A stretch of 5,206 nt of DNA from Novosphingobium sp. (GTDB lineage: Bacteria; Pseudomonadota; Alphaproteobacteria; Sphingomonadales; Sphingomonadaceae): contig JAJTFU010000143.1 of assembly GCA_021299075.1 (NCBI GenBank), positions 1 to 5,206 of the forward strand, given 5' to 3'. This document shows positions 1-5,206 of this stretch, piece after piece. Every line of letters begins with the position of its first letter. Position 1 is the first letter of the stretch. The notes below the pieces were generated by a model that was not told the DNA's origin, did not search any database, and saw only the letters and a program-made list of their open reading frames with translations. The position numbers and the translations under genes were made by a program.

Positions 1-448
1 TGAATACTGCCAGGGCAACGAGGAAGACCCGGCGCTGCACCTCTCGCGCACTTTCGAGGAAGTGGGCGGCTATGACGCGGTCGTGCTGCTGCGGGACATC
101 CCGTTCCAGTCGCACTGCGAACACCACATGGCGCCGATCACCGGCAAGGCCTCTGTCGCCTATCTGCCGAAGAACCGGGTCGTGGGTATTTCCAAGCTGG
201 CCCGCGTGCTACACGGTTTTGCCCGCCGCCTGCAGATCCAGGAACGCCTGACCGCTGAAGTCGCGCAGTGCATCTGGGACCACCTGCAGCCGCACGGCGT
301 GGCCGTGGTGATCGAAGCGCAGCATGGCTGCATGACCGGGCGCGGTGTGCGCACTCCCGGCGTCGGCATGGTGACCAGCCGGATGCTTGGCTGCTTCCTG
401 GATGACGAGCGCAGCCGCAAGGAAGTGCTCAGCCTGATGGGCTATTGA
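1..448 (+). CDS. folE: GTP cyclohydrolase I, 5' end missing
   Basis: This enzyme converts GTP to 7,8-dihydroneopterin triphosphate, the first step of tetrahydrofolate synthesis, in the cytoplasm as a zinc-dependent homodecamer. The frame is open from base 2 and gives 148 residues before the TGA at 446-448. Counting from base 2, the zinc ligands are Cys39 and His42 in SHCEHHMAP and Cys110 in HGCMTGRG. The spacing of 71 residues between the two cysteines equals that of E. coli FolE (Cys110 and Cys181). His41, His108, Gln80, Ser64-Lys65 and Arg114 fall where the E. coli catalytic and GTP-binding residues lie. The constant offset of 71 implies that roughly 70 N-terminal residues lie outside the window. 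The GTG at 62 is internal: homology to FolE continues upstream of it (EYCQGNEEDP). The stop overlaps the start of the reductase gene by four bases. The FolE family assignment is certain; only the 5' end is unseen. Confidence 0.97.
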   Translation, partial: EYCQGNEEDPALHLSRTFEEVGGYDAVVLLRDIPFQSHCEHHMAPITGKASVAYLPKNRVVGISKLARVLHGFARRLQIQERLTAEVAQCIWDHLQPHGVAVVIEAQHGCMTGRGVRTPGVGMVTSRMLGCFLDDERSRKEVLSLMGY

Positions 449-1155
449 GCCAGGCGGTCATCTTCGGGGCCAGCGGCGGGATCGGCGCGGCGCTGGTCGA
501 AGCCGTGGCGGCCAGCGGGCGATATGATCGCGTCTGGGCCGGGGCGCGCTCGAGCCGGACCGCACCTGCTGGCGCGACGCCCTTCACATTCGACCTGACC
601 GATGAAGCCAGTATCGCCGCTGCCGCCAAGCAGATTGGTGCAGGCGTTACGCTTGCTTTCGTGGCGACCGGCGTGCTCTCCGATGGCCCGGACTTTCAGC
701 CCGAAAAGAGCTACAAGGCGCAGGACCCGGCAGCCTATGCCCGTGCCTTTGTCACCAATGTCACCGGCCCCGCGCTGATCGGCAAGCACTTTCTGCCGTT
801 GCTGCCCCGGCGCGAGCGGGCGGCATTTGCGGCGCTCTCGGCCCGGGTCGGCTCGATCGGCGACAACCGCCTCGGTGGCTGGCACGCCTACCGCGCCAGC
901 AAGGCGGCGCTCAACATGATCCTGCGCAACTTTGCGATCGAACTGGGCCGCAGCCATCCGCAGGCGGTCGTGGCGGCGCTGCATCCCGGCACAGTCGCAA
1001 CCGACCTGTCAGCACCCTTCACCGGATCGGGCGAGGGCCGTCACCTGTTCACGCCGCAAGAATCCGCTGCGCATCTACTCGCCGTGATCGATCGGCTGAC
1101 ACCGGCCGAAAGCGGACAAGCCTTTGCCTGGGACGGTCAACTGATCCCGTTCTGA
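445..1155 (+). CDS. C-factor-type short-chain dehydrogenase/reductase (SDR)
   Basis: This is a 236-residue NAD(P)-dependent oxidoreductase of the classical SDR fold, probably cytoplasmic. The nucleotide-binding glycine motif is GASGGIG at residues 8-14. An acidic residue that commonly contacts adenine is Asp50, the structural Asn is Asn105, and the catalytic set is Ser137, Tyr149 and Lys153 (YRASK). The usual NNAG stretch is replaced by VATG (73-76). Arg35 just after the second strand hints at NADP(H), an inference. The SARVGSIGDNRLGGW segment resembles the group annotated as C-factor/CsgA-like. TTG at 445 is the only usable start: the frame is closed by TGA at 403-405, no ATG or GTG lies between, and it places the glycine motif at the normal N-terminal position. 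No good Shine-Dalgarno is visible, so translation is probably coupled to folE through the TTGA overlap. It lacks the TGxxxRxG form of pteridine reductase/FolM, so I do not call it FolM. The substrate is unknown. Confidence 0.9.
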   Translation: MSQAVIFGASGGIGAALVEAVAASGRYDRVWAGARSSRTAPAGATPFTFDLTDEASIAAAAKQIGAGVTLAFVATGVLSDGPDFQPEKSYKAQDPAAYARAFVTNVTGPALIGKHFLPLLPRRERAAFAALSARVGSIGDNRLGGWHAYRASKAALNMILRNFAIELGRSHPQAVVAALHPGTVATDLSAPFTGSGEGRHLFTPQESAAHLLAVIDRLTPAESGQAFAWDGQLIPF

Positions 1156-1223
1156 GTGCTTGCCCTGATCGCCCGCGCACCCTAAGTCCGCCGTCACAGA
1201 ATTCTCCCCACCCGAGGCGATCC
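1156..1223 (+). promoter_or_regulatory. Spacer before the lol pair, possible weak promoter
   Basis: These 68 bases separate the reductase stop from the permease start. TTGCCC at 1160-1165 followed by CTAAGT at 1182-1187 (16-base spacing) could be a sigma-70-type promoter, but the match is poor. No stem followed by a T run is visible, so read-through from folE-SDR into the lol genes is equally possible. Confidence 0.2.
1214..1217 (+). promoter_or_regulatory. Ribosome binding site supporting the TTG start of the Lol permease
   Basis: GAGG lies six bases upstream of the TTG at 1224, a normal Shine-Dalgarno spacing. It supports this non-ATG start, which also gives the N-terminus expected for the family (a short cytoplasmic segment, KRYLLPGR, then the first membrane helix). 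Confidence 0.6.
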
Positions 1224-2465
1224 TTGCTGCTCTCTCCCTTCGAAAAAGTGCTGGTGAAGCGCTACCTCCTGCCGGGGCGGAGCGAGGCGTTCATTGCCCT
1301 GGTGGCGGGGATCAGCCTGGTTGCCGTGGCGCTGGGCGTGGCCGCGCTGGTTATCGTAATGAGCGTGATGAACGGCTTCCGCGCCGAACTGTTCGACAAG
1401 ATCGTGGGGCTTAATGGTCATGCGATCGTCCAGGCCTATGGCGGGCGGATCGAGGATTGGCAGAGCGTGCTGCAGGAAGTCCGCAAGACCCCTGGCGTGA
1501 CCCGCGCTTCGCCACTGATCGAGCAGCCGCAGATGGGCAGCTTCAACGGCCGAGTCGATCTGGTCTTTGCTCGTGGCAACACCGCCGAGGACATCCAGCG
1601 GCTGAAGCCCAAGCTGGTTGCCGGGACGCTTGATCCCTTGAAATCAGGCGCCGGCGAAGTGGCAATCGGCTCGCAGCTCGCAGCCAACCTTGGCATCCGC
1701 GTGGGTGACACGCTGACAATCATCAACCCACAGGGCCGCTCCACGCCGTTCGGGACGGTCCCGCGTGAAATTGCTTACCGTGTCGCCGCGATCTTCGAGA
1801 TCGGGGTGTTCGATTTCGACGAGCGCTTCGTTGTCATGCCGATCGAGGACGCGCAGACGCTGCTGCTGGCCGGGGATTCGATCGGGATGATCGAGGTGCA
1901 AGTGACCGATCCCGATGCCGTTATTGAAATTCTGAAGCCCGTCTCGCAGCGGCTGGCCGGGCAAGCGGTCATCACCGACTGGCGTACGATGAACGCCAGC
2001 CTGTTCGAGGCCCTGGCGGTCGAGCGCGTGGCGATGTTCGTGGTCCTTTCGATCATCGTGCTGGTTGCCGTATTCAACATCCTCTCCTCGCTGATCATGC
2101 TGGTCCGCGCCAAGACCCGCGACATCGCGATCCTGCGCACCATGGGCGCGAGCCGGCAGAGCCTGCTCAAGGTCTTTGTTACGGTTGGTTTCGTGGTCGG
2201 CGCGCTGGGCACGGTCGTGGGCCTGTTCCTGGGCGCGACCTTCCTGTTCTTCCGCCAGTCGATTGTGCGGGTGATCGAAGTGCTGACCGGCCAGAACCTG
2301 TGGGACCCCAAGATCCGCTTCCTGACCGAGCTGCCGGCCCGCGCCGATCCGGTCGAGATCGTGCTGATCGTGATCATGGCGTTGGTGTTCAGCTTCCTCG
2401 CCACGCTCTACCCGGCCTTCAAGGCGGCGAGCACCGATCCTGTCCAGGTGTTGCGCTATGAGTGA
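1224..2465 (+). CDS. lolC: Lipoprotein-releasing ABC transporter permease, LolC/LolE family (LolF-like)
   Basis: This is the inner-membrane subunit of the Lol exporter, which pulls mature outer-membrane lipoproteins out of the inner membrane and hands them to LolA. At 413 residues it matches the family length. The layout is typical: a short cytoplasmic N-terminus, membrane helix 1 at about 22-48, a large periplasmic domain at about 50-265, then helices at about 268-294, 313-343 and 377-397. A cytoplasmic coupling segment, RAKTRDIAILRTMGAS (295-310), contacts the ATPase. The C-terminus YPAFKAASTDPVQVLRYE is the usual end of this permease family. The periplasmic STPFGTVPR (173-181) resembles the LolC Hook loop that binds LolA. 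Only one permease accompanies LolD here, unlike E. coli lolCDE, so a homodimer (LolF type) is inferred. The gene starts at TTG and overlaps lolD by eight bases. The symbol lolC is conventional; lolE or lolF would be equally defensible. Confidence 0.95.
   Translation: MLLSPFEKVLVKRYLLPGRSEAFIALVAGISLVAVALGVAALVIVMSVMNGFRAELFDKIVGLNGHAIVQAYGGRIEDWQSVLQEVRKTPGVTRASPLIEQPQMGSFNGRVDLVFARGNTAEDIQRLKPKLVAGTLDPLKSGAGEVAIGSQLAANLGIRVGDTLTIINPQGRSTPFGTVPREIAYRVAAIFEIGVFDFDERFVVMPIEDAQTLLLAGDSIGMIEVQVTDPDAVIEILKPVSQRLAGQAVITDWRTMNASLFEALAVERVAMFVVLSIIVLVAVFNILSSLIMLVRAKTRDIAILRTMGASRQSLLKVFVTVGFVVGALGTVVGLFLGATFLFFRQSIVRVIEVLTGQNLWDPKIRFLTELPARADPVEIVLIVIMALVFSFLATLYPAFKAASTDPVQVLRYE
2446..2450 (+). promoter_or_regulatory. 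Ribosome binding site for lolD inside the permease gene
   Basis: AGGTG sits seven bases before the lolD ATG and is fully complementary to part of the standard anti-Shine-Dalgarno. It lies inside the last codons of the permease gene, so lolD can be initiated directly as well as by coupling through the overlap. Confidence 0.5.
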
Positions 2466-3132
2466 GGCTGTCGTCCAGACCGCGGGCCTGACCCGCAGCT
2501 TCGAGCAGGGCGGGGTACGGATCGACGTGCTACGCGGGGTCGACCTGGCGATCCAGCCGGGTGAGATCGTGGCGCTGCTCGGCCCGTCGGGCTCGGGCAA
2601 ATCGACTCTGCTGCAAGCTGTCGGCCTGCTCGAAGGCGGTTTCGGCGGCTCGCTGCGGATCGCGGGGGTTGAGGCCGGTTCGCTCTCCGCCGACGATCGC
2701 ACTGCCTTGCGCCGCGACAAGATCGGCTTTGTCTATCAGTTCCATCACCTGCTGCCTGACTTCACCGCGCAGGAGAACGTCATCCTGCCGCAACTGGTGG
2801 CCGGGGTGAGCGAAACCGATGCCGCTGCCCGCGCCAACGAATTGCTGGCTGCGCTGGGTCTGGGTGAGCGGCTGAGCCACCGGCCGAGCCAGCTTTCCGG
2901 CGGCGAGCAGCAGCGCGTCGCCGTGGCCCGCGCGCTGGCGAACCGCCCCGCGCTGGTCCTGGCCGACGAGCCAACCGGCAACCTTGATGAAGCCACCGCC
3001 GACCGGGTGTTCGATGAATTCGTCAGCCTGGTGCGCGGCCAGGCCAGCGCCGCGCTGGTCGCCACGCACAACGAACGGCTGGCCGCGCGGATGGACCGGG
3101 TGCTGCGCCTGCACGAAGGGCGGGTCGGCTAG
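2458..3132 (+). CDS. lolD: Lipoprotein-releasing ABC transporter ATP-binding protein LolD
   Basis: This is the cytoplasmic ATPase that powers lipoprotein release by the Lol complex. The 224-residue length is normal. All ABC motifs are intact: Walker A GPSGSGKST (42-50), Q-loop Gln94, signature LSGGE (146-150), Walker B ending in ADE (169-171), D-loop NLD (175-177) and switch His204. The stretch FVYQFHHLLPDFTAQENV (91-108) is characteristic of LolD and separates it from MacB- or FtsE-like relatives; the adjoining LolC/E permease confirms the assignment. The ATG lies within the last codons of the permease gene (ATGAGTGA shared, eight bases), the usual sign of subunits made in fixed ratio from one transcript. 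Nothing is missing or odd. Confidence 0.97.
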   Translation: MSEAVVQTAGLTRSFEQGGVRIDVLRGVDLAIQPGEIVALLGPSGSGKSTLLQAVGLLEGGFGGSLRIAGVEAGSLSADDRTALRRDKIGFVYQFHHLLPDFTAQENVILPQLVAGVSETDAAARANELLAALGLGERLSHRPSQLSGGEQQRVAVARALANRPALVLADEPTGNLDEATADRVFDEFVSLVRGQASAALVATHNERLAARMDRVLRLHEGRVG

Positions 3133-3145
3133 ACCTTTCAGGCGG

Positions 3146-3173
3146 TTGACGGACCGACGTCATCCCCTAGTCT
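3146..3173 (+). promoter_or_regulatory. Candidate housekeeping promoter of the peroxidase gene
   Basis: TTGACGG (3146-3152) matches in full the -35 block of the published Caulobacter housekeeping consensus TTGACGS, and CCTAGTCT (3166-3173) after 13 bases keeps the central CTA of its GCTANAWC -10 block. Viewed as an E. coli sigma-70 promoter it is TTGACG, 16 bases, TAGTCT, weaker at -10. It lies in the 72-base gap after lolD and about 30 bases upstream of the gpx ATG. The call rests on motif matching only. Confidence 0.4.
3147..3162. repeat. Short inverted repeat TGACG-N6-CGTCA over the gpx promoter
   Basis: Two exact five-base arms (3147-3151 and 3158-3162) flank a six-base spacer, and the dyad overlaps the proposed -35 element. 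A dimeric repressor or redox regulator could bind here. A repeat of this size may equally be chance, and no T run follows, so it is not a convincing terminator for lolD. Confidence 0.3.
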
Positions 3174-3191
3174 CCCATCCGACCAACTCGG

Positions 3192-3195
3192 GGAG
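3192..3195 (+). promoter_or_regulatory. Ribosome binding site of the peroxidase gene
   Basis: GGAG lies nine bases before the ATG at 3205, an acceptable spacing. It supports that ATG, which is also the start expected from the family. Confidence 0.55.
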
Positions 3196-3204
3196 TTTCA
3201 ACGG

Positions 3205-3684
3205 ATGAAAACCATTGCCGATTTCACGGCCAAGCTGCCCGGCGGCGGCGAGATCAACCTGGCCGACAAGGCCGGCAAGGTGCTGCTGATCGTCAATACC
3301 GCCAGCAAGTGCGGCTTCACGCCGCAATACGAAGGGCTGGAAGCGCTCTACAAGAAGTACGCCGATGACGGGTTCGAAGTGATTGCCTTCCCCTGCAACC
3401 AGTTCGGCGCGCAGGAGCCCGGCAATGCCGAGGAAATCGCCAATTTCTGCAGCCTGAAGTACGATGTGACCTTCCCGCTGATGGCCAAGATTGACGTCAA
3501 TGGCGACAATGCCCCGCCGCTCTATGACTGGCTGAAAAGCGAAGCACCCGGCCTGATGGGCAGCAAGTCGGTCAAGTGGAACTTCACCAAGTTCCTGATC
3601 GACCGCGATGGCAAGGTGGTGCGCCGCTATGCCCCCACCGACAAGCCCGAGGCACTGGAAAAGGACATCAAGGCGCTGCTGTGA
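3205..3684 (+). CDS. Glutathione peroxidase family thiol peroxidase
   Basis: This enzyme reduces hydrogen peroxide or organic hydroperoxides. At 159 residues it is a single-domain thioredoxin-fold protein of the bacterial, plant and yeast GPx type, with no signal peptide, so it is cytoplasmic. The peroxidatic residue is Cys36 (codon TGC, not selenocysteine) in NTASKCGFTPQY. The rest of the catalytic tetrad is Gln70 in FPCNQFGAQEPG and Trp125-Asn126 in KWNFTKF. Cys82 in NFCSLKYDVTFPLM sits where the resolving cysteine of thioredoxin-dependent members lies, so thioredoxin rather than glutathione is the likely electron donor despite the family name. The gene lies between lolD and dnaE, with a 72-base gap and a plausible promoter of its own upstream, so it need not belong to the lol operon. 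Symbols used for such genes include gpx, gpo and btuE; none can be chosen firmly from sequence. Confidence 0.95.
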   Translation: MKTIADFTAKLPGGGEINLADKAGKVLLIVNTASKCGFTPQYEGLEALYKKYADDGFEVIAFPCNQFGAQEPGNAEEIANFCSLKYDVTFPLMAKIDVNGDNAPPLYDWLKSEAPGLMGSKSVKWNFTKFLIDRDGKVVRRYAPTDKPEALEKDIKALL

Positions 3685-3762
3685 TGCGCGTTTGCGAAGT
3701 GGGGTTCGGCGCTGTGGGTAAAGCGCGCCGCACCCCCTTCCGAATCGGCCGCGCTGGCCGCA

Positions 3763-3772
3763 TCTCGCGAGA
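3763..3772. repeat. Perfect 10-bp palindrome abutting the dnaE start codon
   Basis: TCTCGCGAGA is identical to its reverse complement and ends on the base before the dnaE ATG. It occupies the place where a Shine-Dalgarno would be, and no good one is visible further up. It could be a protein-binding site or a small mRNA fold affecting initiation. Several ten-base palindromes are expected by chance in a window this size, so function is open. Confidence 0.5.
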
Positions 3773-5206
3773 ATGGCCCACGAACTATTTGTCCCGCTGC
3801 GCGTCTTTTCGAGCTACACCATGCTCGACGGGACGATCGAGCCCAAGGCGGCGGCCAAACTGGCCAAACACCGCGCCTTTCCGGCAATAGCAATTACCGA
3901 TCGCAACGGGCTTTACGGCGCCATGTCCTTCGCCGGGGCCTGCAAGGATTCCGGCATTCAGCCGCTGATCGGCACCTTCCTGGCGGTTGCTCGTGAAGAC
4001 GGCGCCGCCGGCAAGGATCCGGTGATCGACTGGCTGGGCCTGATCGCCCAGAACGAGACCGGCTGGAACAACCTTTGCCACCTGGTCAGCCGCGCGCACC
4101 TTGGCCGGCCGATCGAGTTTGAACCTCACGTCACCATGGCCGATCTGGACGGCCACACCGATGGCCTGATCGCCTTGACCGGTGCAGGGGAGGGCGCGCT
4201 GGTCCGCCTGCTCGCCGCGGGCAAGGGCGAGGCGGCGGTTGAGCTTTGTGCCCGGCTTGAGGCGCTGTTCCCTGATCGGCTCTATCTGGAAGTCGCCCGC
4301 CGCAACGATCCGGCCGAGGAAGCCGCCGAAGATGCGCTGATCGACCTCGCCTATGCGCGGAACCTGCCGCTGGTCGCGACCAACCCAGCAAACTTCGCCG
4401 ATCCGGGCGGCCACGCGGCGCACGATGCCATGCTCTGCATCGCCAATTCGACCCATATCGATGCGCCCGACCGGCCGCGTAGCCCGCGCGAATCCTGGAT
4501 CAAGTCCGGACCGATGATGCGCGAGCTGTTCGCCGACCTGCCCGAGGCGCTGGCGAACACTCTGGTCATTGCCCAGCGCTGTGCCCTCTCCCCGCCCAAG
4601 CGCAAGCCGCTGCTCCCCAGCCTGGCCGGTGACAAGGAAGGCGAAGCGGCGATGCTGATCGAGCATGCCCGCGCCGGCCTCGAAAAGCGCCTCGCGCCCT
4701 ATGGTGAGCTGCCCGAGGATGAGCGTCAGACCTATTTCGACCGGCTCGATTTCGAGACCGACGTCATCAACCGGATGGGCTTTGCCGGTTACTTCCTGAT
4801 CGTGGCTGACTTCATCCAGTGGGCCAAGGCAAACGATATCCCGGTCGGGCCGGGGCGCGGTTCGGGCGCGGGTTCGGTCGTCGCCTGGGCGCTGACCATC
4901 ACCGATCTCGATCCGCTGCGGCTGGGGCTGCTGTTCGAACGCTTCCTCAACCCGGAACGCGTCTCGATGCCGGACTTCGATATCGACTTCTGCGAAACCC
5001 GCCGCGGCGAAGTGATCCGTTATGTCCAGGCGAAGTACGGTGCAGATCACGTCGCCCAGATCATCACCTTCGGTAAGTTGAAGGCCCGCGCCGTGCTGCG
5101 CGATTGCGGCCGCATCCTGCAGATGAGCTATGGCCAGGTCGACCGCCTGTGCAAGATGGTGCCCAACCATCCGACCGACCCCTGGACCTTGCCGCGCGTC
5201 TTGAAT
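3773..5206 (+). CDS. dnaE: DNA polymerase III alpha subunit (DnaE1), 3' end missing
   Basis: This is the replicative polymerase subunit, a family C polymerase that copies the chromosome within the holoenzyme. The frame is open from the ATG to the right edge, giving 478 codons, about two fifths of the usual 1,150-1,200 residues. The PHP domain spans about 1-270 and the palm begins near 280. The palm carries PVGPGRGSGAGS (357-368), the LLFERFLNPERVSMPDFDIDFC block (387-407) and the catalytic aspartates Asp401 and Asp403, the same numbers as in E. coli. The thumb starts near 433, and the window ends inside it at PNHPTDPWTLPRVLN, before the third aspartate. The MPDFDIDFC block marks DnaE1 rather than the error-prone DnaE2/ImuC. 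The PHP metal site is degenerate: LRVFSSYTMLDG lacks the HxH pair and ITDRNGLYGA lacks the TDH histidine. ATG 3773 is the only start after the in-frame TAA at 3719-3721. The gap to gpx is 88 bases. Confidence 0.97.
   Translation, partial: MAHELFVPLRVFSSYTMLDGTIEPKAAAKLAKHRAFPAIAITDRNGLYGAMSFAGACKDSGIQPLIGTFLAVAREDGAAGKDPVIDWLGLIAQNETGWNNLCHLVSRAHLGRPIEFEPHVTMADLDGHTDGLIALTGAGEGALVRLLAAGKGEAAVELCARLEALFPDRLYLEVARRNDPAEEAAEDALIDLAYARNLPLVATNPANFADPGGHAAHDAMLCIANSTHIDAPDRPRSPRESWIKSGPMMRELFADLPEALANTLVIAQRCALSPPKRKPLLPSLAGDKEGEAAMLIEHARAGLEKRLAPYGELPEDERQTYFDRLDFETDVINRMGFAGYFLIVADFIQWAKANDIPVGPGRGSGAGSVVAWALTITDLDPLRLGLLFERFLNPERVSMPDFDIDFCETRRGEVIRYVQAKYGADHVAQIITFGKLKARAVLRDCGRILQMSYGQVDRLCKMVPNHPTDPWTLPRVLN

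Noticed and set aside
62..448. A complete 128-residue protein starting at GTG 62
   Set aside because: The same frame is open to the window edge, and the residues before 62 match FolE, so this GTG is an internal valine codon.
442..984. 180-codon open frame on the - strand
   Set aside because: It is antisense to the reductase gene, has no recognisable motif, and the sense strand carries complete SDR motifs.
1644..2720. 358-codon open frame on the - strand
   Set aside because: It is antisense to the Lol permease and the start of lolD, spans two well-supported genes, and its translation is a low-complexity run of H, D, Q and R.
3722..3755. Possible hairpin AGCGCG...CGCGCT as a terminator after gpx
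   Set aside because: The stem is only six base pairs with a 22-base loop and no T run, so it does not look like an intrinsic terminator.
3576..3890. 104-codon + strand frame bridging gpx and dnaE
   Set aside because: It overlaps the end of gpx and the start of dnaE in a different frame and has no recognisable sequence features.
3785..5170. 461-codon open frame on the - strand
   Set aside because: It lies entirely opposite dnaE, whose motifs are unmistakable. Its translation shows no recognisable domain and has the composition of a GC-rich antisense frame.
1..5206. A novel defence, mobile or biosynthetic system
   Set aside because: Every stretch over 100 bases is accounted for by known housekeeping or redox families. 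I saw no direct repeats, att-like sites, transposase, toxin or unusual protein.

Overview
The window looks like ordinary chromosomal backbone from a high-GC alphaproteobacterium. The wording of the FolE, LolC/E and DnaE proteins most resembles Sphingomonadales (Sphingomonas, Novosphingobium or Erythrobacter relatives); this assignment is inferred from remembered family sequences, not from a search. All six genes lie on the + strand, are tightly packed, and strongly prefer G or C at third codon positions. I see no mobile element, CRISPR array, tRNA, rRNA or phage gene, and no gap between genes longer than 88 bases.

Layout. (1) 1-448: the 3' two thirds of folE, GTP cyclohydrolase I, cut by the left edge. 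(2) 445-1155: a short-chain dehydrogenase/reductase of the C-factor type. Its TTG start overlaps the folE stop by four bases, so the two are probably translated together. (3) 1224-2465: a LolC/LolE-family permease, also with a TTG start. (4) 2458-3132: the partner ATPase LolD, overlapping the permease by eight bases. (5) 3205-3684: a glutathione-peroxidase-family thiol peroxidase with its own likely promoter. (6) 3773 to the right edge: the first 478 codons of dnaE, the DNA polymerase III alpha subunit. It has no stop codon inside the window, and a long open frame on the opposite strand is only its shadow.

How the genes work together. The Lol pair extracts lipoproteins from the inner membrane and passes them to the periplasmic carrier LolA. 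A single permease gene with a LolC-like Hook loop suggests a homodimeric (LolF-type) exporter. A lol pair close to dnaE fits what I remember of alphaproteobacterial gene order. FolE starts tetrahydrofolate synthesis; the coupled reductase may act on a pterin or related carbonyl substrate, but its substrate cannot be read from sequence. The peroxidase between lolD and dnaE looks like an independently transcribed redox gene.

I did not find a convincing undescribed system. The points most worth a second look are the degenerate PHP metal site of DnaE, the lone Hook-bearing Lol permease, the peroxidase cysteine layout matching yeast Gpx3, a dyad overlapping the likely gpx promoter, and a perfect 10-bp palindrome abutting the dnaE start codon.
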